Under the pieces are notes generated by a model. That model was not told the DNA's origin and searched no databases. It saw only the letters and a program-made list of their open reading frames with translations. From CAZDUS01 sp964609375 (lineage in GTDB: Bacteria; Verrucomicrobiota; Kiritimatiellia; CAIKKV01; CAITUY01), in contig CAZSSA010000010.1 in the NCBI GenBank assembly GCA_964609375.1, positions 1 to 41,002 of the forward strand: a stretch of DNA of 41,002 nt, in the 5' to 3' direction. Shown in pieces: positions 31,847 to 40,261 of this stretch; position 1 is the stretch's first letter; each line of letters begins with the position of its first letter. Made by a program: the position numbers and the translations under genes.

Positions 31847-32883
31847 GCTGGACCCTTTCCGTAGTTGCGTTCGGCCACCCCCGAAAACAGGCGGTGGGCA
31901 TTATTGAAGAAGAAATCCTCGATCTCAGACCGTGACAAGCCGGCGCGCTCCGCCGCCAGCTTGATGCCACGCAGTTGCTCGTGGAAGAAGGTGGTGAACG
32001 TGACCGCGTGACGGTCATCAACGATGGACGTCCCGATCTCATAGTCCTCCGCCATCAGGTAGGCGTACTGGTTGTTGATCTCCACCGACTTGCCATGCAG
32101 GCACGCCACCGGAGCGTCCGAGCCGAACAGGATACGGTCGCGCGGGAAGTGGCGGAAGGTGTGTTCCAGCACGCCCTCGTGATTGACCATGGCGGTATCG
32201 ACATAGGCATTCGGACAGGCGGCGATGCCCTCCAACATGCCGATGATGTTCTGCAGATAGTAGGCGCGACCGATGTGCGCGAAGATAATCTTCGCACGCG
32301 GGTAGCGCCGGCAGATTTCGACCATCTGGGCCTGGTTGACCGGGTCGGCCAGGCGCCCCGGGCGCGGGATGTGCAGCGTAATGGCCAGCCCGCGCTCGTC
32401 AGCCGCCTCCATCTGCGGAGCGGGCAGCATATCGTGGATCGTGATGTCCGCCTTGCCTTTCCCTTCCACAAAGTCGAGGTACGGCTTGTAGCCGATCAGC
32501 CGGTTCTTCTCGACGCGGCGAATCACCGCCTCGCGCGAGTCGCGCGGTGCCACCAACGCCATGGCAAACGAACGCCGGTTGTCCGCGATCCGTCCGGAAT
32601 AGGCCGCCGACGCATCCAAATCGGAGTCGAAGCTGGGGTTGCCGAAGCTGTTCGAGTGGTACTCCTGGTCCGGCAGGATCGCCCGCGCCCACGCCTGACA
32701 CTGCTCCATCGTGAACACGCCGCCAACCTTCGCCATGATGCTGCGCGGCGGGTACTGGTAGCCGGGCCGCAGGCACGTGCGGTCCAGCATGTGGACATGG
32801 GCGTCGAAAATCCGCGCGGGAAGAAACCCCTTCAGTTCGAGTTCGTAAATCCGCCGATCCGCCTCCGTCACATCAACCGTCAT
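31843..32883 (-). CDS. Amidohydrolase-2 family metal hydrolase
   Basis: The product has 346 residues with a TIM-barrel amidohydrolase fold. FDAHVHM gives the HxH metal pair (His29, His31). LHIPRPGRL and FAHIGRAYY supply the later His residues, and ILFGSDAPV supplies the conserved Asp. NNAHRLFS at the C-terminus is typical (N-A-x-R-L/I-F) of the amidohydrolase-2 group, which includes decarboxylases, lactonases and uronate-related hydrolases. In a sugar operon a lactonase or related role is plausible but unproven. GGGAGGTGTGT before ATG 32883 is an excellent ribosome site; the start overlaps the FGGY gene by 11 bases. Upstream ATGs to 32931 are rejected. Confidence 0.85.
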   Translation of the reverse strand: MTVDVTEADRRIYELELKGFLPARIFDAHVHMLDRTCLRPGYQYPPRSIMAKVGGVFTMEQCQAWARAILPDQEYHSNSFGNPSFDSDLDASAAYSGRIADNRRSFAMALVAPRDSREAVIRRVEKNRLIGYKPYLDFVEGKGKADITIHDMLPAPQMEAADERGLAITLHIPRPGRLADPVNQAQMVEICRRYPRAKIIFAHIGRAYYLQNIIGMLEGIAACPNAYVDTAMVNHEGVLEHTFRHFPRDRILFGSDAPVACLHGKSVEINNQYAYLMAEDYEIGTSIVDDRHAVTFTTFFHEQLRGIKLAAERAGLSRSEIEDFFFNNAHRLFSGVAERNYGKGPA

Positions 32884-34237
32884 ACACACCTCCCGCACGC
32901 TCCCATGCATCCCGTTCATTCCGATAGGCACCGCACCCGATGCCGGCCAGCAGCGCGGCTCCGCGCGCGCCGGCGGACCGCCCCGCCGTCGTCATCTTCA
33001 GTCCAGTGGTTTGGCTGACAATCCCCGGCCAGACCGGGCTATTGGCCGGACCACCGACCATCACGGCGCTGTCGTAGCGTAACCCGTGGGTTTTCAAGGC
33101 GAGGATCTTGTTGTTCAGCAGCCGTGCGGCGCCTTCCATGATGGCGCGGCTGATGTTCCGGCGGTCACCGGCCATCTTCTGCGGCGGTTCGCAAAGGTCA
33201 ATCTCCAGCCCGCCTGCACCGGGATCGGCCTGCGCCGCCAACTCGTCGAAAACGCGTAGCCGGTCGGGCTCACCCGGGGCGATGACGTTCTCAATATACC
33301 AGTCGATGGTGCGGCCGATGTACGGCACGGAGAAGATACCGCCCCACGGTCCGCCCTCGTAGGCAAGGAAGGGGTCACACAACATCCCCGCCTCGAGGAT
33401 GAGCCGCCGGTCCAGACAGGGGGCAAATCCAACCCACGAGGTGCCGCAGGAGAGCATAAGCTGCCCCGGCTCGACCACGCCAACGGCACGCGCGGCGGCG
33501 GGATGGTCAAAACAGCCGGTGACAACGGTAGTCCGTCCGGAAAGGCCCGTGTCGCGCTGCGCCTGCTCCGTCAGTGGTCCGGCGGCCACACCGGAACAGA
33601 CCAGTGCCGGGAGCTTTTCGCACGAAAGGCCAAGCCGCTTGAGAAACGGCTCGTGGTAAGCGCGGGACATTTGTTCCTGCAGGTGAAAGGTGGTGGCGGT
33701 GGAATGGTCCATCAGCCAGCGGCCGGTAAGACGCCACAGCACCCAATCGGTATCCATGCCGTACCGCCCGGCGCGGCGGTAAAGGTCGGGTCGGTTCTCC
33801 CGCAGCCACGCCAGATGTCCCATCGGAAAGCTGGTGACACAAGGCCAGCCGGTGACCTGGGTGACCTCCGCCGAGGTGAGGCCGGCCAGGGCGGCGGGCG
33901 GATGCTGCTCGGCGCGGTGATCCATCCAGTTGATGATGTTCATCAGCGGCACGCCGTCGGTGCCGGTCAGCAGGGTATTACCCGAGGCGGCGGCCATGGC
34001 CAGGGCGGCCGGCGCAACGGGGGCGGCGGCGACCAGCTCACGGATCACGCCACACACGTTCCGGTAGTGCTGTTCCGGGTCCACCTCCACCCAACCCTCA
34101 TGGGGATGGATAAAGCGGGACTCCGCTCCGGCCTCGGCCAGCACCACGCCGCCGGTATCGGTCAGCACGCCCTTGATGGCGCTGGTGCCAAGATCAAGCC
34201 CGATCAGGCAGGCACGTGATTGATTCGCCACATTCAT
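32873..34237 (-). CDS. FGGY-family carbohydrate kinase
   Basis: The product has 454 residues. The N-terminal actin-like ATPase motif is CLIGLDLGTSAIKGVLTD. The second domain has TVVTGCFDHPAAARAVGVV, with the likely catalytic Asp, then LMLSCGTSWVGFAP and VMVGGPANSPVWPGIVSQTTGLKM (adenosine site). NIINWMDHRAEQ is the xylulokinase-type substrate region. It transfers phosphate from ATP to a pentulose, hexulose or polyol; length is a little under xylulokinase (about 480-500). It lies between the aldolase and amidohydrolase genes. Substrate not determinable, but an isomerase and an aldolase in the same operon suggest a ketose. Confidence 0.92.
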   Translation of the reverse strand: MNVANQSRACLIGLDLGTSAIKGVLTDTGGVVLAEAGAESRFIHPHEGWVEVDPEQHYRNVCGVIRELVAAAPVAPAALAMAAASGNTLLTGTDGVPLMNIINWMDHRAEQHPPAALAGLTSAEVTQVTGWPCVTSFPMGHLAWLRENRPDLYRRAGRYGMDTDWVLWRLTGRWLMDHSTATTFHLQEQMSRAYHEPFLKRLGLSCEKLPALVCSGVAAGPLTEQAQRDTGLSGRTTVVTGCFDHPAAARAVGVVEPGQLMLSCGTSWVGFAPCLDRRLILEAGMLCDPFLAYEGGPWGGIFSVPYIGRTIDWYIENVIAPGEPDRLRVFDELAAQADPGAGGLEIDLCEPPQKMAGDRRNISRAIMEGAARLLNNKILALKTHGLRYDSAVMVGGPANSPVWPGIVSQTTGLKMTTAGRSAGARGAALLAGIGCGAYRNERDAWERAGGVYDG

Positions 34238-34252
34238 TTCGGGTAATCGCGT

Positions 34253-35074
34253 TCAGACCCCGGTCAGGCCATGGGCGCGGCAGGCTTCAACCGCCTTGGC
34301 GCCGCGCTTGACCACATCCTGCAGGGCGGCCACGAATGCCTTGGGTTTCGAGGCCTGCACCGCGTTACGGCCAAAGACAACGCCACCGGCTCCATCGCGG
34401 ATTTCCTTTTCCGCAAGGTTCAGGGCATCCAGGTCCGTTGGCGTCTTCTCGGCACCCAGGCCCAGGATCGGCACAGGGCATTTGGAGGTGACCTCGGTGA
34501 AGCGGTTCGTATAAAATGTCTTGATGCAATCGGCACCCAGTTCGGCCAGCATTCGGCAGCCGACGAGAATTTCCGCGTGGAACTCGTCAGGCGACTTGGT
34601 GAGGTGGCTATGGGGAAAATACTCGCCCATCACCGGCAGGCCCAGCCGATGCGCCTTCAGGCACAGGTCGGCGAAGAGTTCGGCATTGCGGGCATCCACA
34701 GCCTCGCTGCCGGTCTTGAGCGTGAGACAGACCAGCACCGCATCGGCGCCATTGCGCGCGGCGTCCTCGGGCTGATAGAGATTGGAGAGTACTGATTCCT
34801 TGTAGCCCCACTGGAAACAGAAGACCGTGTTGAAGTTCAGGCGGGTGATCGCCACCGGGGCGGCGCGCCGCCCGAAGAACGCCGAGGCCCTGGGCAGCAT
34901 GCCCGGGGAGAGCAGGATCGCATCCGGCCCGTCGCCAACCCGCTCGAGCATCGCGGGAATATCCTCCATGCCCGCGTGCGGGCCGTCGAACATCCCGTGA
35001 TCACACGCCACCACCACCGCCTTGCCAGCATCGCCAAACAGCCGCCCTAATCGAATATCCCGTCCGTCCATCAT
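34253..35074 (-). CDS. Class I aldolase, DhnA/LsrF-like
   Basis: The product has 273 residues, a TIM barrel of the DeoC/LacD/FbaB superfamily. VVACDHGMFDGP near the N-terminus is the DhnA signature. Lys175 in ADCIKTFYTNRF is the expected Schiff-base lysine, and GLGAEKTPTDLDALNLAEKEIRDGAGGVVFGRNAVQ is the phosphate-binding C-terminal portion. It probably cleaves or forms a phosphorylated ketose; LsrF-like thiolases share the fold, so the reaction is not certain. AGGAGGCGATC precedes ATG 35074. It is the first gene of operon C. Confidence 0.88.
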   Translation of the reverse strand: MMDGRDIRLGRLFGDAGKAVVVACDHGMFDGPHAGMEDIPAMLERVGDGPDAILLSPGMLPRASAFFGRRAAPVAITRLNFNTVFCFQWGYKESVLSNLYQPEDAARNGADAVLVCLTLKTGSEAVDARNAELFADLCLKAHRLGLPVMGEYFPHSHLTKSPDEFHAEILVGCRMLAELGADCIKTFYTNRFTEVTSKCPVPILGLGAEKTPTDLDALNLAEKEIRDGAGGVVFGRNAVQASKPKAFVAALQDVVKRGAKAVEACRAHGLTGV

Positions 35075-35139
35075 GATCGCCTCCTGTGTATTTGCTAAAA
35101 TCGCTTGAAGGCAAAAATAATAAAACGGCATCTATATTC

Positions 35140-35147
35140 TGTATACA
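35140..35147. promoter_or_regulatory. TGTATACA palindrome upstream of the aldolase operon
   Basis: An 8-bp perfect palindrome in an A+T-rich stretch (35090-35180), 66 bases upstream of the aldolase ATG, could be an operator half for a GntR- or LacI-type regulator. No regulator gene is in the window. The rest of the 35075-35293 spacer has no gene; a GGCACA/TGTGCC hairpin (35206-35236) lacks a T tract. Confidence 0.3.
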
Positions 35148-35293
35148 TCAGCTTTCGACTAATCATTATGAAATTCGATTGTCTTCCATGAGCGGCGTGG
35201 TCCACGGCACAACCCCCGTCGCCGAGCGGATGTGCCACCGATCCCCTGACTTCCAGGAACCCGGTCCAATCCATCCATTCGGCTCCCGCCTTT

Positions 35294-36061
35294 TCAGGTC
35301 GCCAAGGTCTGCAAATAACGGAAGCTGGTTTCCAGCGCCTTAAACGGATCCTGCCCGTAGCAGTTATCCTGCTCCACCATGAACCACTCGCACCCCGCCA
35401 CCTCCGCCGCCTTGATAATTGCCGGAATATCCAGATTCCCGCTGCCGACTTCGGCAAACACCGGCGCGTTATTGACCACGGCGTAATCCTTCAGGTGCAA
35501 CAACGGCAAGCGGCCCTGCAGTTTCCGGCACCAATCGACGGGATTCTGACCGCCGGCCTGGATCCAGTAGGTATCAGGCTCCCCCTGCAGGTTCTCCCGG
35601 CTGGTATGGGCATAGATCAGATCCAACACGCACTTCCCATCCACTTTCTGGAATTCCACGGCATGGTTGTGATAGGTCAGCACCTGACCCGCCGCACGCA
35701 TCGCACCCCCCGCCACATCCAGCTGTTTGGCTAAGGCGATGACATTGGCCGTCCTACTCAAATCCACTCCGTCGGGATAAGGATAGGCCGTGTATCGGCA
35801 CTTGAGTTTCCTGAGCCGCTCGATCACCTTTCCGGTCTCATTCAGAATGGAAGCCCCACTCTCATGGGTGGCACAGCAAACCAACCCCTCCCCGTCCAAA
35901 ATCAAATTAAGCTCCGCCTCGGAAATAGGCCCCATGCCTGATACCTGGACAGCCTGATATCCTATCGTCTTAACCCTCTTCAACGCGAGGGCCACATCGG
36001 CAGGAGTTTTGAGATAGTCCCGCAATGTCCAAAGCTGAACCGCCACATGATCGATCTTCAT
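35294..36061 (-). CDS. Sugar phosphate isomerase/epimerase (xylose-isomerase-like TIM barrel)
   Basis: The product has 255 residues of the AP-endonuclease-2/xylose-isomerase-like family. MKIDHVAVQLWTLRDYLKTP opens the barrel; YQAVQVSGMGPIS, LTYHNHAVEF (metal-binding His/Glu), WIQAGGQNPVDWCRKL, LLHLKDYAV and EVGSGNLDIPAIIKAAE follow in the family order, ending WFMVEQDN. It is an isomerase, epimerase or lyase on a sugar; many such proteins are only annotated generically. AGGAGAGACGA precedes the ATG, which overlaps the stop of the FucI-like gene by 4 bases (ATGA). It is the last gene of operon B. Confidence 0.9.
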   Translation of the reverse strand: MKIDHVAVQLWTLRDYLKTPADVALALKRVKTIGYQAVQVSGMGPISEAELNLILDGEGLVCCATHESGASILNETGKVIERLRKLKCRYTAYPYPDGVDLSRTANVIALAKQLDVAGGAMRAAGQVLTYHNHAVEFQKVDGKCVLDLIYAHTSRENLQGEPDTYWIQAGGQNPVDWCRKLQGRLPLLHLKDYAVVNNAPVFAEVGSGNLDIPAIIKAAEVAGCEWFMVEQDNCYGQDPFKALETSFRYLQTLAT

Positions 36062-37452
36062 TCGTCTCTCCTAATTATGTTATTGCCTAGCCGGGTAACA
36101 GCGATACCAAGGATCGAGCAGAGGTCTGTTAGCGCCGCCCGGTTGTCACCATAGGAAATGATATAATGCTGGCTCATCACATTCTGCACGAAATCCTCAA
36201 CGGGGTAGTCGAAAATCAACTCCAGACTCGGCAGTGGCGGGGCAGGAGGAGCCCAACCAGCCTCTTCCCACTGGCGCGGTGTCCGGGCTTCGGCCGTCGT
36301 CATATGCATGCAATACCGTCCTTCGGCGTACCCAAGCCGGGTCAGCGTCACCAATCCCGTCTTGAGTTTGGAGACATTCAGCAGCCCCTCCCCGAAGTTG
36401 CCGAACGCATTGGGCATGACCGTCACCTTGCCATCCACAATCGCGGCCGGCACGTAGTCGGGAACCCCCATCAAGGCGCCATTCTCCAGAAATTCATAGA
36501 ATTCCAGATAAGCAGCAACCTGTCCGGTCAGAAGGCGTACGATCAACTGGGTCACCGCGCCCAAACTGTCGTTTTCCGGAACCGAGGAGATGTCCATTTC
36601 GTCATGCAACAGCGTCATCGCTCCCGCCGGCGCGAACCCGAGCAGTTTCTTGATACCATCAACATCGTTGTATGAAAACCCCTGATAGCCACGCTCGTTG
36701 ATGATGCCGCGGATCGCCAGGAATAGCGAAACCGATTGCTCAAGCGTGCCGGGTTTGGGCTCCTTGATGAAGGTCCAGCGTTTCCGGACATCCGCGGCCA
36801 ACCGCCCCACCTCCGTGTGGTCAACCTTATCCATTCGCTGAACCAATTCCAGCAGCTCAAAATGTTCTATTTCAGGCCCAAGTTGAGCCTTGAGCGATAC
36901 GCCGTCATACATCGTTCCATAAAGACGCATGTCACGGTAGCCAGCCATGCCGATCTTGGCGGTCTTCAACTGTGCGGCGGCCTGCGCGGCACGGATATAG
37001 CTCATGATCGCCTCCATTCGCGCCGGCTGTCCCCGGTAGGTCACCACATACTTGAACGTGTAGCCCATGTCGGCCATCGGCTTGCGAAGCGCCGTGGTGC
37101 CAGCCTGGTCGGCGGTGGTGATGAAACGGCCACCCTCCTGCCACCCGGTCAACCCCCAGAGCAGGATCGGCTTGTGCTTGAAGGCTTCGAGCACCGCAAA
37201 CACAGCCCAGGACGGGATCCAGCCCGCCACGCACGCCACCAGCACGTCAACATCGCCTCCCGCCTTCAGTTCCCTTACCGCCCTCGCCGCCTGCTCGCCC
37301 GCGGGATCATCGCTGACCGGGGCTGTCTGCACCAGATCCACCCCCTGCTGTTGCAGTAATCGGACCGCCTCAAGGCAGCGCTTGTCAATAAACTCGCGCG
37401 GTGTATTGACTTCCCCAAACCCAACAAACCCAACCGTCGGATGTTTCATCAT
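36058..37452 (-). CDS. L-fucose-isomerase-like protein
   Basis: The product has 464 residues, clearly of the FucI/AraA superfamily but divergent. HPTVGFVGFGEVN opens the N-terminal Rossmann-like domain. C-terminal metal residues are likely Glu293 in SVPENDSLGAVTQLIVRLLTG, Glu317 in AYLEFYEFLENGALMG and His429 in VMSQHYIISYGDNRAALTDLCSILGI. FucI itself uses a Glu-Asp-His set, and here a Glu replaces Asp, as in AraA. VTVMPNAFGNFGEGLLNV is an uncommon segment. It is about 130 residues shorter than E. coli FucI. GGAG lies 8 bases before ATG 37452, 1 base after the previous stop. It shares fold but little obvious sequence with the isomerase at 30443-31846. Confidence 0.82.
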   Translation of the reverse strand: MMKHPTVGFVGFGEVNTPREFIDKRCLEAVRLLQQQGVDLVQTAPVSDDPAGEQAARAVRELKAGGDVDVLVACVAGWIPSWAVFAVLEAFKHKPILLWGLTGWQEGGRFITTADQAGTTALRKPMADMGYTFKYVVTYRGQPARMEAIMSYIRAAQAAAQLKTAKIGMAGYRDMRLYGTMYDGVSLKAQLGPEIEHFELLELVQRMDKVDHTEVGRLAADVRKRWTFIKEPKPGTLEQSVSLFLAIRGIINERGYQGFSYNDVDGIKKLLGFAPAGAMTLLHDEMDISSVPENDSLGAVTQLIVRLLTGQVAAYLEFYEFLENGALMGVPDYVPAAIVDGKVTVMPNAFGNFGEGLLNVSKLKTGLVTLTRLGYAEGRYCMHMTTAEARTPRQWEEAGWAPPAPPLPSLELIFDYPVEDFVQNVMSQHYIISYGDNRAALTDLCSILGIAVTRLGNNIIRRDE

Positions 37453-37453
37453 A

Positions 37454-38929
37454 TTATTCACTCCAGAGTTGATCGATAACCTTGACACTCGCATCAACGA
37501 GGGCCTGTCCCCCGTCCGGCCCCACACGGCCATTGATGATCAGCGAGCCATATCCCCCCGCCGCCAAGGTACGTTCCGTGGGCAGATACCCGCCTCCGTC
37601 ACAGGCAAGCTGGACACAAAAGGTCCGTGCCGCCCGGCTCCGGGCCTGGATCATCTGCCCGTAGTCGAGATAAAGCTCAAAGGGGTTGGTCACAAAGGCA
37701 CAGTCCCCGAGCCGCACGGCGTGGAGTTCAACGGGAAACACAGGGGCCTTATCCTGGTTCTCAAAACGATCAATCACGGCACGCGCATTCTCCAACTGAA
37801 CGAATTCCAACTCCTTGTTGTCGAAGGGGCCATACGGCTTGGTCTTCTCGCCTTCGCGAACATCGGCCAGGAACCGGGTAAACAAGTCCAGAACCGCGCT
37901 GTCAACATCGCGATAGGCCTGCGACAACCGCCGTACCTCGCTAAGGGCCTGCCGGTATTCTTGCTCCCCCGCACGCCGCACCGGAAGATCGATATCCAGC
38001 ACGGCATGACGAACCACCGGATGACGCTGGATGCGCTGTCGAGCCGACCCATAGGCTTCCGACACGGCCTGTTCCAGACGACGACCAATGGCAACCAGAC
38101 CCGCTTCCATCCAGTAGTTCACCTCATCAGTACGTTGAGCCGGGAGATTCCGCGGCGACTGGTCACCGGCGGCGCCAATCTGGGCAAGGACATGAACCTG
38201 CGGCCCGTATGCCGCCTTGAGACGGGCCCGGAGTTCCCCGAAGAAATCCGCCGAGACCATATATTGCGACTCCATGACCTGCGCAGGACAGGCGACATTG
38301 ACGACGACACCGGTCAATGTTTCCTGCGCATCCCAGGTGAACAGCATTCGAACGACAGGATCATTGCCAGCCTCAATGCCGATAAAATCATTCCTGGCCG
38401 TGTCGCCATACATGGTCGCCCCCCCATGGCGGTGAAGGGTCCGGCGGCAGAACCCGGTTACAGCCAGGGCTTGAGCATCGCTGATGCCCCCGGATGTCCT
38501 GCTGTTCCATGCTCTTTCGATGGCAAGCAGCGTACGCTCGAGCAGATGGGAACGCACCTCGTCCGGACTCACCGTCTGGGGTGCGGGAGACCACCATCGG
38601 AAAGGCGCTGACCAAAAGGCCCCGCTGTGGATATGGGTGGCGCTCAAGAACACTTGACGGGGATCCAGCCCGGGAAGGATACCACGGATCCCCTTCCGGA
38701 TATCCTCAAGGAAATCGCGCGTCACGAAAAGGGCATCCAGCGAAACCATGATAACCTGACCCGCCGGGCCATGATCCTTCTGCTCGATTGCCAGCGCGGT
38801 AACGGCGAGCGGATCACGCACACCTTGCGAAACCCTCTGATAGTACTGCCCGATCAGTTCCACCGGTTTGGCCGGAGTGATATCCTGGGTGCTCCAGCCG
38901 ATGTGTATCGTCGAACCCTTGTCATCCAT
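37454..38929 (-). CDS. Neutral ceramidase-fold protein without signal peptide
   Basis: The product has 491 residues. The N-terminal part resembles neutral/alkaline non-lysosomal ceramidases: IGWSTQDITPAKPVELIGQYY, VSLDALFVTRDF and the metal motif FLSATHIHSG (His99, His101). The second metal His of true ceramidases (usual context x-H-P/G-T) appears as VNVACPAQVMESQYMVSADFFG, with Pro215 at the expected place. There is no signal peptide, whereas ceramidases are secreted. GEYLP-like endings (GGGYLPTERTLAAGGYGSL) are family-like. The enzyme is therefore a cytoplasmic hydrolase of unknown substrate in a sugar operon, not a ceramidase. ATG 38929 overlaps the PfkB gene by 8 bases, with AGGGG upstream. 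Confidence 0.8.
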   Translation of the reverse strand: MDDKGSTIHIGWSTQDITPAKPVELIGQYYQRVSQGVRDPLAVTALAIEQKDHGPAGQVIMVSLDALFVTRDFLEDIRKGIRGILPGLDPRQVFLSATHIHSGAFWSAPFRWWSPAPQTVSPDEVRSHLLERTLLAIERAWNSRTSGGISDAQALAVTGFCRRTLHRHGGATMYGDTARNDFIGIEAGNDPVVRMLFTWDAQETLTGVVVNVACPAQVMESQYMVSADFFGELRARLKAAYGPQVHVLAQIGAAGDQSPRNLPAQRTDEVNYWMEAGLVAIGRRLEQAVSEAYGSARQRIQRHPVVRHAVLDIDLPVRRAGEQEYRQALSEVRRLSQAYRDVDSAVLDLFTRFLADVREGEKTKPYGPFDNKELEFVQLENARAVIDRFENQDKAPVFPVELHAVRLGDCAFVTNPFELYLDYGQMIQARSRAARTFCVQLACDGGGYLPTERTLAAGGYGSLIINGRVGPDGGQALVDASVKVIDQLWSE

Positions 38930-40076
38930 GATGCACCCCTTTCAGGTTGCGGTGTCCACGTTCAGCCACCATGCCGTCCCAATTGGAAAGTCCCGACACG
39001 GCATCCGGCCCATACAGGTTGTCGCGCCCCGCCATCATGGCGAATTGAGCGGCATCCACCAGAGTCTCACCCTTCAACAAAGCCGTCAGGAAACCCGCCA
39101 CAGCGCAATCGCCGGCGCCGCAGGCATTGCGGAAGCGCACCCGATCAACAGGCTCGGGCGGGATCCACACGCCACCGTCACACCCTGTGTGCGCAGGAAG
39201 TTGAAGCGCCGTGCCCCCCCCCGCCACCCCTCGGCCGCCGGCCTGCAGATAGGCTCCCCGGTGCCCGGCCTTGATAAGCACAACTTTAACTCCCGATGAC
39301 AACACCCGATCCGCCAGACGCTTGTAGCACTCACGAGGAATCGCCTCGATGATGTCCGTATCAACGGCGGCGCCAAGATATCGCTTATACAGTTCCGGCT
39401 CGAGCATGAACAGAAGCTCCTCGATGCTCGGAACGAAGATATCCACCAGCGGGAGCGTATCGTCCAGAATGACCCGCCAGTCGGCCTTCCCCGCCGGGCT
39501 GGCAGGATCCGGCAAGCTCATGTCCAGCGAAACAGCCACTCCCCGCCGGCGCACACGCTCCAAGAGCAACCGCAACCCGCCTCCGCCATGCGCCCAAAGC
39601 GACTCCATCAAGGGAGGATACCCAAAGTGAAAGAGCCGTCCGCGGGCCACCACGTCATCATCGATATCGTCGGCACTGAACACACGGTTGCATCCCGGAT
39701 CCTCGAAAAAAACACGATCCAGCCCCGGGGGCGCAATGACGATCCCGTAGGCAGTACTCGCCCGCGGGTTGCGGCGGATCCCGCCCGCCCCACCCTCGCG
39801 CTCAAGCCGGGCCACGACAAGATCCCCCAATGCGTCGCATCCCACACACCCCATCAACGCGACACGCTGTCCAAATTTCCGCATGGCCAGGCCGGTATTG
39901 GCCACGACGCCGCCCAGGGAGAAATCCAACCCTTCCGTTTCAATCAACTTGCCTGGCCGGAATAGTTCCTGAAATGCCTCCGGCTCGCGCGTCCGGGAAA
40001 AACCCGGCGTGATATCCACACCGAGATATCCCGCCACAACAACATCGATAGCATTGTCATCCAATGAAGTATTCAT
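38922..40076 (-). CDS. PfkB-family carbohydrate kinase
   Basis: The product has 384 residues, longer than most ribokinase-like enzymes (300-330). FSLGGVVANTGLAMRKFGQRVALMGCVGCDALGD is PfkB signature 1. RFRNACGAGDCAVAGFLTALL is signature 2, with the anion hole and catalytic Asp333. VSLDMSLPD, VDIFVPSIEELLFML and VVLIKAGHRGAYL are core strands. The extra length comes from an insert (ELYKRYLGAAVDTDIIEAI, about 228-250) and a Gly-rich loop near 280-310. It phosphorylates a sugar or sugar acid; the lid differs from ribokinase and fructokinase, so the substrate is unknown. It is the first gene of operon B. No clear ribosome site was seen. Confidence 0.9.
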   Translation of the reverse strand: MNTSLDDNAIDVVVAGYLGVDITPGFSRTREPEAFQELFRPGKLIETEGLDFSLGGVVANTGLAMRKFGQRVALMGCVGCDALGDLVVARLEREGGAGGIRRNPRASTAYGIVIAPPGLDRVFFEDPGCNRVFSADDIDDDVVARGRLFHFGYPPLMESLWAHGGGGLRLLLERVRRRGVAVSLDMSLPDPASPAGKADWRVILDDTLPLVDIFVPSIEELLFMLEPELYKRYLGAAVDTDIIEAIPRECYKRLADRVLSSGVKVVLIKAGHRGAYLQAGGRGVAGGGTALQLPAHTGCDGGVWIPPEPVDRVRFRNACGAGDCAVAGFLTALLKGETLVDAAQFAMMAGRDNLYGPDAVSGLSNWDGMVAERGHRNLKGVHHG

Positions 40077-40147
40077 AGCGCGTCATTCAATGCCATCACA
40101 GTAATCGAAATCCACGGACCTGTCCCCTTGTGATTTGACAATCTCTG

Positions 40148-40176
40148 ATTATATTTTGACCAAGTCGACCGTAATT
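40148..40176 (-). promoter_or_regulatory. Possible promoter of operon B
   Basis: On the minus strand a perfect TATAAT (40153-40148) lies 71 bases upstream of the PfkB ATG in A+T-rich DNA that contrasts with its surroundings. The -35 position (AATTAC) is poor, so an activator may be needed. The 40077-40261 spacer contains nothing else recognisable. Confidence 0.35.
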
Positions 40177-40261
40177 TAATATCAAATGAGTCAAATTGCA
40201 AAGCTATCGGGAACGTGCTGGCGATATCGATGAATTCAACCGCGCGCGGAGACTCAAGCGC

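Noticed and set aside
35206..35236. Hairpin GGCACA/TGTGCC as terminator of operon B
   Set aside because: Only a 6-bp stem with a long loop and no T tract on either strand.
37067..38611. 514-codon plus-strand frame
   Set aside because: It spans two real minus-strand genes with family motifs, and its own product shows no known domain.
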